The notes under the pieces are model-generated. The model was not told the origin of the DNA, did no database searches, and saw only the letters and a program-made list of their open reading frames with translations. The translations under genes and the position numbers were made by a program. From contig KL569443.1 in NCBI GenBank assembly GCA_000715685.1, positions 46,646 through 52,178 of the forward strand: a stretch of DNA of 5,533 bases, given 5' to 3'. The DNA comes from Streptomyces lilacinus (GTDB taxonomy: Bacteria > Actinomycetota > Actinomycetes > Streptomycetales > Streptomycetaceae). Below, piece by piece: positions 1 through 5,179 of the stretch (position 1 is its first letter; each line of letters begins with the position of its first letter).

Positions 1-762
1 GGGCGGGAGCCGCTGTTCACGGCGCTGCGCTCCTTCGCGGCGTTCGGCAGCAGGACTGTCACCACCGAGCACGCCGTCGAACTGCTGGACCAGGCCTGGG
101 GAGCGGCCGGTCGCACGCGGCACGTGGTCGACATCTGCCTCAACGGCATTCATGCCGCCGTGCCCTTCGACGGGCAGGGGGAACTGCTGCGCACCCGCTG
201 CGAGGAGGCAGTCCAGGACTTCCCGCTCGACCACATCTTTCACTTCAGACTCGCGTCCGGGCAGCACATGTGCGGCCGGTACGACGCCGCGCTCGAGAGC
301 ATCGACACCGCCCTCGCCCGGCTCCCCGCGACGGGCAGTCGCGGGAGCCACATGCTGCTGCAGGAGCAGTACCTGAGCAGGCGCGACACCATTCAGGAGG
401 CGCGGTTGCGCGCGCGTCGGGACGCGGAGCACCAGCGGCGCCTGGAGGAGCGGGAAGCCGAGAACCAACGGCGCTGGGAGCGGCTCGAGGCCGAACTGCA
501 GCACCGCTGGGAACAACAGGAACAGGCGACAAGGGTGTTGCAGGAGACCACACGCTCCTCGGCGGTACGGGCCGTGGAAGTCGTCGCCGTCTTCACCGCC
601 GCCATCGCCTTCGCCGTGGGCTCCCTGCAGGTGACGCTCAACGGCTCGCTCGCCCTGCGGGACCGGTTGTGGCTGCTCACCGCTCTCGGCGCGGGACTCG
701 CCGTCTTCGCGCTCCTGGTGATCGGCGGCACGTGGCTGATCACGCGCAGCCGGGAGCGGTGA
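1..762 (+). CDS. TPR-like / coiled-coil protein with two C-terminal membrane helices (5' partial)
   Basis: The frame is open from base 1, so this is the last 253 residues of a longer protein. The GTG at 124 has no ribosome site and is probably internal. Residues 78-110 look like one tetratricopeptide-type helix pair (F-R-L-A-S-G then Y-D-A-A-L-E-S-I-D-T-A-L). Residues about 130-183 are a highly charged coiled coil containing three consecutive 11-residue repeats (142-174). Two hydrophobic segments follow, about 191-213 and 224-248, joined by a short loop, with a basic tail (R-S-R-E-R). The expected topology is a large cytoplasmic part anchored by a C-terminal helical hairpin. The gene converges on the deacetylase with 21 bases between stop codons. 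I do not recognise the family. TPR plus coiled coil plus a two-helix anchor would suit a signalling or conflict-system protein, but that is speculation without the N-terminus. Confidence 0.8.
   Translation, partial: GREPLFTALRSFAAFGSRTVTTEHAVELLDQAWGAAGRTRHVVDICLNGIHAAVPFDGQGELLRTRCEEAVQDFPLDHIFHFRLASGQHMCGRYDAALESIDTALARLPATGSRGSHMLLQEQYLSRRDTIQEARLRARRDAEHQRRLEEREAENQRRWERLEAELQHRWEQQEQATRVLQETTRSSAVRAVEVVAVFTAAIAFAVGSLQVTLNGSLALRDRLWLLTALGAGLAVFALLVIGGTWLITRSRER
424..522 (+). repeat. Three in-frame 33-base units encoding 11-residue coiled-coil repeats
   Basis: The encoded units are AEHQRRLEERE, AENQRRWERLE and AELQHRWEQQE, in tandem without gaps. The consensus is A-E-x-Q-x-R-(L/W)-E-x-x-E. 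An 11-residue (hendecad) period gives a coiled coil with little or slightly right-handed supercoil. The DNA units have diverged more than the protein, which suggests selection on the protein period rather than a very recent duplication. Confidence 0.8.
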
Positions 763-783
763 GTCGCCTCCGCCGGCCCCGCC

Positions 784-1599
784 TCAGATCTTCGGGAAGT
801 CGAACCCGTACCCCTCCTCCTTCAGCCAGGCGATGCAGCGCCCCAGGGCCTCCACGCTCTGGCTGCGGTCTCCGCCGCCGTCGTGGAAGAGGATGATGGG
901 GCCGTTGGGCAGCTCGCGTTTGACGGTTTCGACGATGCGGTCGACGCCCGGGCGTTGCCAGTCGTGGGTGTCGACGCCCCAGCCGAGGGGGCGCATGCCG
1001 TTCTGGGCGGACAGTTGGCGGCTGTACGGGGTGAAGGCGCCGCCGGGGGCGCGGTAGTAGCGGATCGTTACGGCACCGCCTGCGGCGGATTCGATCATCT
1101 GCTTGGCGTCGAGGATCTGATGCTTTTGGTAGTCCTCGGAGCGCTTGTCCATGGCGGTGTTGTGGTCGACGGAGTGGTCGCAGAGGCGGTGGCCCTCGGC
1201 CACGACCCGTTTCACCAGGGCGGGGTAGGCCTTCGCCTGGGGGCCGATCATGCAGAAGGTGGCCTTGACGCCGGTGCGCTTGAGAAGGTCGAGGGTTCGG
1301 GGGGTCCACTCGGGGTGGGGGCCGTCGTCGATGGTGAGGGCCACGGTTTTGCCGCCGGTCTCGGTGTCGTGGGCGATGTCGGCGGAGACGGGGCCGCTGG
1401 GCAGGTGGGGGGCGGTGGAGGGCGTGGTGGCGGGGGGTTTGGCGTCGGGGGGTGGCGGGGCGCCCTGGGCGACGGGTTCGTGGTGGCGGCCGGATTCCTC
1501 CGTGGCCACGGCCACGGTTCCGGATATCACCCCGGCCAGGGCCAGCACCCCTCCTGCCGCGATCACGATGTGCCGCCTTCGGGCAGACAATCGAGCCAT
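784..1599 (-). CDS. Secreted polysaccharide deacetylase (NodB homology domain, carbohydrate esterase family 4)
   Basis: A 271-residue protein predicted to remove N- or O-acetyl groups from a cell-wall or extracellular polysaccharide outside the membrane. Residues 1-32 form a Sec signal peptide: basic start (R-R-R), hydrophobic core, and A-V-A before a likely cleavage after residue 32. A proline-rich linker covers about 46-70. All catalytic motifs of the family are present: T-I-D-D-G-P with D91 and metal-binding D92; H142-S-V-D-H146; R183-A-P; D210-T-H-D213-W; and L-F-H239 near the end. Motif 2 ends in N where P is usual. The start at 1599 is chosen over an in-frame ATG at 1692 because it begins the signal peptide directly and follows a G-rich ribosome site. 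The next gene upstream on this strand is 152 bases away, so it probably has its own promoter. The exact substrate (peptidoglycan, chitin or other) is not readable from sequence. Confidence 0.93.
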   Translation of the reverse strand: MARLSARRRHIVIAAGGVLALAGVISGTVAVATEESGRHHEPVAQGAPPPPDAKPPATTPSTAPHLPSGPVSADIAHDTETGGKTVALTIDDGPHPEWTPRTLDLLKRTGVKATFCMIGPQAKAYPALVKRVVAEGHRLCDHSVDHNTAMDKRSEDYQKHQILDAKQMIESAAGGAVTIRYYRAPGGAFTPYSRQLSAQNGMRPLGWGVDTHDWQRPGVDRIVETVKRELPNGPIILFHDGGGDRSQSVEALGRCIAWLKEEGYGFDFPKI

Positions 1600-1603
1600 G
1601 ACG

Positions 1604-1617
1604 TCCCCCACCCCCTC
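1604..1617 (-). promoter_or_regulatory. G-rich ribosome binding region of the deacetylase gene
   Basis: On the minus strand GAGGGGGTGGGGGA lies four bases before the ATG at 1599, giving two G-rich blocks at workable spacing. It supports the start at 1599 over the longer reading from 1692. Confidence 0.55.
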
Positions 1618-1647
1618 GTACACAATGCCTGTGTTCTGCCCGCGTAA

Positions 1648-1673
1648 GACGGCGATGTACCGCAAAGCGTTCC
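1648..1673 (-). promoter_or_regulatory. Possible ECF-sigma (SigE-like) promoter of the deacetylase gene
   Basis: The minus strand has GGAAC (1669-1673), 17 bases, then CGTC (1648-1651), which resembles -35 and -10 elements of Streptomyces ECF sigma promoters of the SigE type. The start point would lie near 1640, giving a leader of about 40 bases before the ATG at 1599. A cell-envelope enzyme would fit an envelope-stress regulon. Short motifs like this occur by chance, so this is tentative. Confidence 0.35.
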
Positions 1674-1751
1674 CTAACACGCCATCGCTCACAGAATTCC
1701 GACAGGACAGGCACCGGGTCTCTGTAAAAATCCTCGATCACCGCACGGTTG

Positions 1752-2846
1752 TTATCCTTCCGCGATCGTGCGGGCGACCTCCGCCGCGCGGGCCGCCTCC
1801 TCCGCCGCGAATCGGCGGGAATCGAGTTGTTCGGCGATCTCCTCGTCCTGGGCCATGAGTTGATCGAGATTGGCGTCGCCCAGTTCGAAGACCCCCATGT
1901 CCGCGTAGGCACGCTGGAGTCGTTCGCCCCACAGGCCGATGTCCCGCACACACGGCACAATGCGGCTGAAAAGCAACTTCCGGAAGATCTGCAGGTATTC
2001 GGAGCGTTCGCTCAGCTCGCCGGCCTCGGCGGCCGGGATGCCGAAGTCGGTGAGGACCTCCTCGCCGCGCAGCCGGTCGCGCATCAGGTAGCAGCCCTCG
2101 ATCACGAATTCCTCGCGCTCGCGCCGCTCGGCGTCCGAGAGCTGTTTGTAGTACTCGCGCAGGGCCATGCGCCCGAAGGCGACATGTCGGGCCTCGTCCT
2201 GCATGACGTAGGCGAGGATCTGCTTCGGAAGGGGTTTGTCGGTCGAGTCCCGCAGCATTCCGAAGGCCGCCAGGGCGAGGCCCTCGATGAGCACCTGCAT
2301 GCCGAGCGAGGGCATGTCCCAGCGGGAATCGCGCAGGGTGTCCTCGAGCAGCGACTGCAGATTCGGGTTGACCGGATAGAGCATGCCGATCTTTTCCCGC
2401 AGGAACCGGCCGTAGATCTCCACGTGCCGCGCCTCGTCCATGGCCTGCGTCGCGGCGTAGAACTTCGCGTCGAGATCGGGCACGGACTCCACGATGCGAC
2501 TGGCGCAGACCAGCGCGCCCTGCTCGCCGTGCAGGAACTGGCTGAACTGCCAGGAGGCGTAGTGGCGGCGCAGGTCCCGCTTGTTGCGCTCGCTCATCTT
2601 GTCCCAGTACGGGGTGCCGTACACGGTGAGGTTCTCGTCGGGCACGCCGAGCGGGTCGTCGGGGTCGACCTCGAGGTCCCAGTCGATGCGCTTGGACGAG
2701 TCCCACTGCTTGTCCTTGCCCTTCTGGTAGAGGGCGAGGAGTCGTTCGCGGCCGTCGTCGTAGTCCCAGCTGAAGCGGGCGGCGCCGGTGGCCGGCACCT
2801 CCCATACGGCCCGGCCCGGAGCGTGGGTGTAGAGCTCGTGCGTCAT
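1752..2846 (-). CDS. Ferritin-like di-iron carboxylate protein, putative oxidase/oxygenase
   Basis: A 364-residue cytoplasmic protein without signal peptide or membrane segment. It has the duplicated E...ExxH signature of four-helix-bundle di-iron enzymes: E108 and E138-A-R-H141, then E189 and E218-A-R-H221, with separations of 30 and 29 residues. The family of such proteins uses two iron (or iron/manganese) ions to activate oxygen; the substrate here is unknown. It lacks a histidine four residues before the second E-A-R-H (V214), unlike AurF. N-terminal motifs (Y-G-T-P-Y-W-D-K-M, D-L-R-R-H) match the divergent neighbour at identical spacing, so the two look paralogous. The C-terminus (about 320-362) is acidic and alanine-rich. 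The start at 2846 is chosen for its GGGAGG eight bases upstream; in-frame ATGs at 2867 and 2900 would add residues with no conserved look. It could instead be a ribonucleotide-reductase-R2-like or desaturase-like protein. Confidence 0.88.
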   Translation of the reverse strand: MTHELYTHAPGRAVWEVPATGAARFSWDYDDGRERLLALYQKGKDKQWDSSKRIDWDLEVDPDDPLGVPDENLTVYGTPYWDKMSERNKRDLRRHYASWQFSQFLHGEQGALVCASRIVESVPDLDAKFYAATQAMDEARHVEIYGRFLREKIGMLYPVNPNLQSLLEDTLRDSRWDMPSLGMQVLIEGLALAAFGMLRDSTDKPLPKQILAYVMQDEARHVAFGRMALREYYKQLSDAERREREEFVIEGCYLMRDRLRGEEVLTDFGIPAAEAGELSERSEYLQIFRKLLFSRIVPCVRDIGLWGERLQRAYADMGVFELGDANLDQLMAQDEEIAEQLDSRRFAAEEAARAAEVARTIAEG

Positions 2847-2854
2847 CGTCGACG

Positions 2855-2860
2855 CCTCCC
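2855..2860 (-). promoter_or_regulatory. Ribosome binding site deciding the start of the ferritin-like gene
   Basis: The minus strand reads GGGAGG, eight bases before ATG 2846. This is the best Shine-Dalgarno match among the three in-frame ATGs (2846, 2867, 2900). The ATG at 2867 has a weaker AGGA. Confidence 0.7.
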
Positions 2861-2878
2861 AGGGCATGGGTGTGTCCT

Positions 2879-2904
2879 GCGCCGCATGGCTGCGCGGCAT
2901 GGCT
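2879..2904 (-). repeat. Tandem 13-bp repeat in the leader of the ferritin-like gene
   Basis: GCGCCGCATGGCT (2879-2891) is followed without gap by GCGCGGCATGGCT (2892-2904), 12 of 13 bases identical. It lies between the predicted start point near 2905 and the ribosome site. It may be a replication-slippage duplication or a leader element. Confidence 0.7.
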
Positions 2905-2911
2905 CCACTGC

Positions 2912-2941
2912 AGGCTCACACGAGGGTTACCGCCGGGTCAA
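2912..2941 (-). promoter_or_regulatory. Predicted promoter of the ferritin-like gene, with operator-like site in its spacer
   Basis: The minus strand has TTGACC (2936-2941) as -35, an 18-base spacer, and GAGCCT (2912-2917) as a weak -10. The leader to ATG 2846 would be about 58 bases. The TACCGCCGG repeat (2928-2936) lies in the spacer and touches the -35, where a bound repressor would block RNA polymerase. The -35 is good and the -10 imperfect. Confidence 0.4.
2926..2938. promoter_or_regulatory. Operator-like site 1 (GTTACCGCCGGGT)
   Basis: This contains the 9-bp core TACCGCCGG, repeated exactly 80 bp away at 3008. It has a good left half (GTTACC) and an imperfect right half (GGGT). Taken with site 2, the inferred ideal palindrome is GTTACC-GCC-GGTAAC. 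A TetR-family operator is a reasonable reading because a tetR gene lies one gene downstream, but binding is inferred only. Confidence 0.4.
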
Positions 2942-2970
2942 TGAGCCAACCGAGGGGCGTTCCAAGGGGC

Positions 2971-3000
2971 TTGACGGGGCTTGCTGACAAGCAGTCTCAT
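2971..3000 (+). promoter_or_regulatory. Predicted promoter of the AurF-like gene
   Basis: TTGACG (2971-2976), 18 bases, then TCTCAT (2995-3000). The start point would fall near 3007, inside the palindrome at 3005-3022, with a leader of about 64 bases. The spacer contains the inverted repeat GCTTG-CTGA-CAAGC (2979-2992), and GGGGCTTG occurs twice (2966-2973, 2976-2983) with a 10-bp period. The -35 is a good match and the -10 is partial. Confidence 0.4.
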
Positions 3001-3004
3001 AAGG

Positions 3005-3022
3005 GAGTACCGCCGGTAACTC
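3005..3022. promoter_or_regulatory. Operator-like palindrome site 2 (GAGTACCGCCGGTAACTC)
   Basis: The central TACCG-C-CGGTA (3008-3018) is a perfect inverted repeat. It extends to GAGT/ACTC arms if one extra A is allowed on the right side. It overlaps the predicted start point of the AurF-like gene and shares its 9-bp core with site 1. It is the best repressor-site candidate in the window. Confidence 0.5.
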
Positions 3023-3055
3023 GAAGGCGTGATCGACGGAAACGCGAGCGAAGAC

Positions 3056-3062
3056 GAGGTGA
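3056..3062 (+). promoter_or_regulatory. Ribosome binding site of the AurF-like gene
   Basis: GAGGTGA ends eight bases before ATG 3071. This favours that start over the in-frame GTG at 3029, whose only purine run (AAGG) is one base away. Confidence 0.7.
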
Positions 3063-3070
3063 CACCGGCC

Positions 3071-4015
3071 ATGACCACCGCTCCCGGCCGAGACAGCGGA
3101 CACAGAAGTCGTCCCCACGACGCCCTCGGCCTCCTCAAGGACCGCGAGCGCGTCGCCGAGCGGCTGCTCGAGTCCTCCGCCAAGCACTCGTTCGACCCCG
3201 ACACGGAGCTCGACTGGGACGCCCCCCTCGAGCCGGGCCTGTGGTTCTGCCCGCCCGAGCTCGTCTCCCTCTACGACACCCCGCTGTGGCGGCGGATGTC
3301 GCACGAGCAGCGCGTCGACCTCTCCCGGCACGAGATCGCCTCGCTCGCCTCGCTCGGCATCTGGTTCGAGATCATCCTGATGCAGCTGCTGGTCCGCCAC
3401 ATCTACGACAAGCCCGTCACCAGCGCCCACGTCTCCTACGCGCTCACCGAGATAGCGGACGAGTGCCGGCACTCCAAGATGTTCGCCCGCCTCATCCGCA
3501 CGCTCGGCACCCCCACGTACCCCGTGTCCCGGCGGCACCACAATCTCGCCCGCATCCTGAAGACCGTCTCCACCACGCCCGGTTCCTTCACCTGCACCCT
3601 CCTCGGCGAGGAGATCCTGGACCACATGCAGCGCCTGACGTTCCCCGACGAGCGCGTCCAGCCGCTCGTCCGCGGCGTCACCCGCATCCACGTCGTGGAG
3701 GAGGCCCGCCATGTGCGGTACGCCCGCGAGGAGTTGCGGCGGCAGATGGTGGACTGCCCGCGCTGGGAGGCGCGGCTGACGCGGCTCAGCGCGGGCGAGG
3801 CGGCCCGCGTCTTCTCCATCGCCTTCGTCAACCCCCGGGTCTACGCCGCCGTCGGGCTCGATCCCCGCGAGGCCGTCGCCCAGGTCCGCGCCAGCGCCCA
3901 CCGGCGCGAGGTGATGCAGAGCGGCGCCCGGCGGCTCACCGACTTCCTGGACGAGATCGGCGTCCTGCGGGGCGTGGGGCGCAGGCTGTGGCGGAGCGCC
4001 GGACTCCTGGCGTGA
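3071..4015 (+). CDS. AurF-type di-iron oxygenase (p-aminobenzoate N-oxygenase-like)
   Basis: A 314-residue cytoplasmic protein. Potential metal ligands are E100, E131-C-R-H134, E180 (or E181), H207 and E211-A-R-H214. In AurF the ligands are E101, E136, H139, E196, H223, E227 and H230; the spacing from E180 to E211 (31) and the H-x3-E-x2-H block are the same here, including the extra histidine that marks this family. AurF and CmlI oxidise aryl amines to nitro groups; whether this protein does so, or acts on another substrate, is not shown, and no biosynthetic cluster genes are visible nearby. N-terminal motifs (Y-D-T-P-L-W-R-R-M, D-L-S-R-H) match the divergent ferritin-like protein. The tetR gene follows 82 bases downstream with its own promoter. 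Many chromosomal Streptomyces genes of this family are of unknown substrate. Confidence 0.88.
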   Translation: MTTAPGRDSGHRSRPHDALGLLKDRERVAERLLESSAKHSFDPDTELDWDAPLEPGLWFCPPELVSLYDTPLWRRMSHEQRVDLSRHEIASLASLGIWFEIILMQLLVRHIYDKPVTSAHVSYALTEIADECRHSKMFARLIRTLGTPTYPVSRRHHNLARILKTVSTTPGSFTCTLLGEEILDHMQRLTFPDERVQPLVRGVTRIHVVEEARHVRYAREELRRQMVDCPRWEARLTRLSAGEAARVFSIAFVNPRVYAAVGLDPREAVAQVRASAHRREVMQSGARRLTDFLDEIGVLRGVGRRLWRSAGLLA

Positions 4016-4065
4016 GTCGTCCTTCCCCTCCAGCCGTGCCCCCGCGCACGCCACCGCGCCCTGCT

Positions 4066-4082
4066 GGCCGGGGAGAACGGCC
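4066..4082 (+). other. Inverted repeat GGCCG-N7-CGGCC upstream of tetR
   Basis: Five-base perfect arms with a seven-base loop lie between the AurF-like stop codon and the tetR start, just upstream of the -10. It could be a weak terminator of the preceding gene or a binding site at the tetR promoter. There is no U-run. In GC-rich DNA such short repeats also arise by chance. Confidence 0.3.
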
Positions 4083-4084
4083 GT

Positions 4085-4097
4085 TACCCTGCGGTGC
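4085..4097 (+). promoter_or_regulatory. Promoter -10 for leaderless tetR transcript
   Basis: TACCCT (4085-4090) fits the actinobacterial TANNNT -10 and is followed by exactly seven bases before ATG 4098. No Shine-Dalgarno sequence precedes the ATG. That layout is typical of leaderless mRNAs, in which the ATG is the transcript's 5' end. No convincing -35 is seen. The surrounding GTTACC (4083-4088) and CGGT (4092-4095) resemble the halves of the operator-like sites upstream, though the spacing is one base longer than in site 2, which would suit autoregulation. Confidence 0.5.
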
Positions 4098-4820
4098 ATG
4101 ACCGGCAGCGGAACCGCCTCCTATCGCAGGCTCAGCGTCTCCGAGCGCCGCGCCCAGCTGATCACCGCGGCACTCGGCCTCTTCGCCCACCGCGCGCCCG
4201 AGGACGTCTCCCTCGACGACGTCGCGGCCGCTGCCGGCGTGTCCCGGCCGCTCGTCTACCGCTACTTCCCCGGCGGCAAGCAGCAGTTGTACGAGGCGGC
4301 GCTGCGCAGCGCCGCCGACGACCTCGAGCTGTGCTTCGCCGAACCCGCCGCCGGGCCCCTCACCGGGCGGCTCGCCGCCGTGCTCGATCGCTACCTCGCC
4401 TTCGTCGACGAGCACGACGCCGGCTTCAGCGCGCTGCTCCAGGGCGGCAGCGTCGCCGAGACCTCCCGCACCGCGGCCGTCGTCGACGAGGTGCGCCGGG
4501 CCGCGGCCGCGGAGATCCTGCGCCACCTGTCCGTACCCGACCCCGGGGTGCGGCTGCGCATGATGGTGCGTACGTGGATCACGGCCGTCGAGGCCGCCTC
4601 CCTGATCTGGCTGGACGAGGAGAAGCGGCCCCCGTTGCCCGAACTGCGCGACTGGCTCGTCGACCACTTCGTCGCCCTCCTCCTCGCGACCGGCGCGAGC
4701 GACCCCCAGACCGCCGCGGTCGCCCGGGCCGCCCTGGCCGGTGAGCCGGCCGAGGGGCCGGTGGGCGACCTGGCCCGCCGCGTGGTGCCGATGGTCGAGG
4801 AGGCCGGCCACCTGCTCTGA
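4098..4820 (+). CDS. TetR/AcrR-family transcriptional regulator
   Basis: A 240-residue protein, slightly long for the family (usually 190-230). The N-terminal DNA-binding domain covers about 16-66, with the helix-turn-helix at 38-58 (S-L-D-D-V-A-A-A-A-G-V-S-R-P-L-V-Y-R-Y-F). The usual F-x-x-K is replaced by F-P-G-G-K-Q-Q-L-Y, a one-residue longer turn. The rest is an alpha-helical ligand-binding and dimerisation domain that does not reveal the ligand. It probably acts as a homodimeric repressor. Its position next to two divergent di-iron genes, with a palindrome at their promoters, suggests they are its targets. The start at 4098 rests on the domain's usual distance from the N-terminus and on a -10 element seven bases upstream; there is no ribosome site. 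Confidence 0.93.
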   Translation: MTGSGTASYRRLSVSERRAQLITAALGLFAHRAPEDVSLDDVAAAAGVSRPLVYRYFPGGKQQLYEAALRSAADDLELCFAEPAAGPLTGRLAAVLDRYLAFVDEHDAGFSALLQGGSVAETSRTAAVVDEVRRAAAAEILRHLSVPDPGVRLRMMVRTWITAVEAASLIWLDEEKRPPLPELRDWLVDHFVALLLATGASDPQTAAVARAALAGEPAEGPVGDLARRVVPMVEEAGHLL

Positions 4821-4870
4821 CACCCGGCCCCCTCCCCGCGCGGCGGCGCCCCCTGGCGGAGACTGTCCGT

Positions 4871-5179
4871 GTGAGAAGCGAGAAGACGCCCTTCGAGGGC
4901 GGGCCGCTGGACGGGCGCGTCCTGGACGTGCTCGTCGGCGTGAACGGCCTGCCGCCCAAGACCTACGAGGTCCCGGTGCCGTCGGACGAGCCCGGCGCGG
5001 AGCCCACCGTGCTCGTCTACCGACGGGTGCCGGCGGCCACGACGCGCCGGCTCGGGCTGCCCAAGGGCTGGAAGTACACGTACGACCCCGAGGGGGAGCC
5101 CACCCGCATCCTGCGGTGGCCCTTCTCCCGGCCGCACAAGCCGGGGCCGCCTGACACGCCGGAGCGGCCGGCGGAGTGA
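4871..5179 (+). CDS. Small protein of unknown function (102 residues)
   Basis: A GTG start preceded by GGAG (4858-4861) with nine bases between, and coding-like high third-position GC throughout, support a real gene. The protein is soluble, without signal peptide or membrane helix. An N-terminal segment F-E-G-G-P-L-D-G-R (residues 8-16) leads into alternating hydrophobic residues suggesting beta strands. Then comes Y-E-V-P-V, a stretch V-L-V-Y-R-R, and an aromatic, charged C-terminal part with G-W-K-Y-T-Y-D-P-E-G-E-P-T-R (77-90) and R-W-P-F-S (93-97). The tail is rich in proline. It lies 50 bases after tetR on the same strand and may be cotranscribed. I do not recognise a named family. It has the look of a conserved actinobacterial hypothetical, which I cannot verify here. 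Confidence 0.7.
   Translation: MRSEKTPFEGGPLDGRVLDVLVGVNGLPPKTYEVPVPSDEPGAEPTVLVYRRVPAATTRRLGLPKGWKYTYDPEGEPTRILRWPFSRPHKPGPPDTPERPAE

Noticed and set aside
124..762. GTG at 124 as the start of the first gene
   Set aside because: The same frame is open back to base 1 with coding-like sequence, and there is no ribosome site before 124.
883..1647. Long glycine/valine-rich plus-strand open frame opposite the deacetylase
   Set aside because: It is the antisense shadow of a GC-rich gene with clear family motifs; its composition is low-complexity and it has no recognisable domain.
1600..1692. N-terminal extension of the deacetylase from ATG 1692
   Set aside because: It would place 31 residues before a proper signal peptide and cover the likely promoter; ATG 1599 has a G-rich ribosome site.
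1749..2987. 412-codon plus-strand open frame opposite the ferritin-like gene
   Set aside because: It is longer than the real gene, but the minus strand has the E...ExxH motifs and a ribosome site; stop-free antisense frames are expected at this GC.
2927..4099. 390-codon minus-strand open frame opposite the AurF-like gene
   Set aside because: Shadow frame; the plus strand encodes all seven AurF-type ligands.
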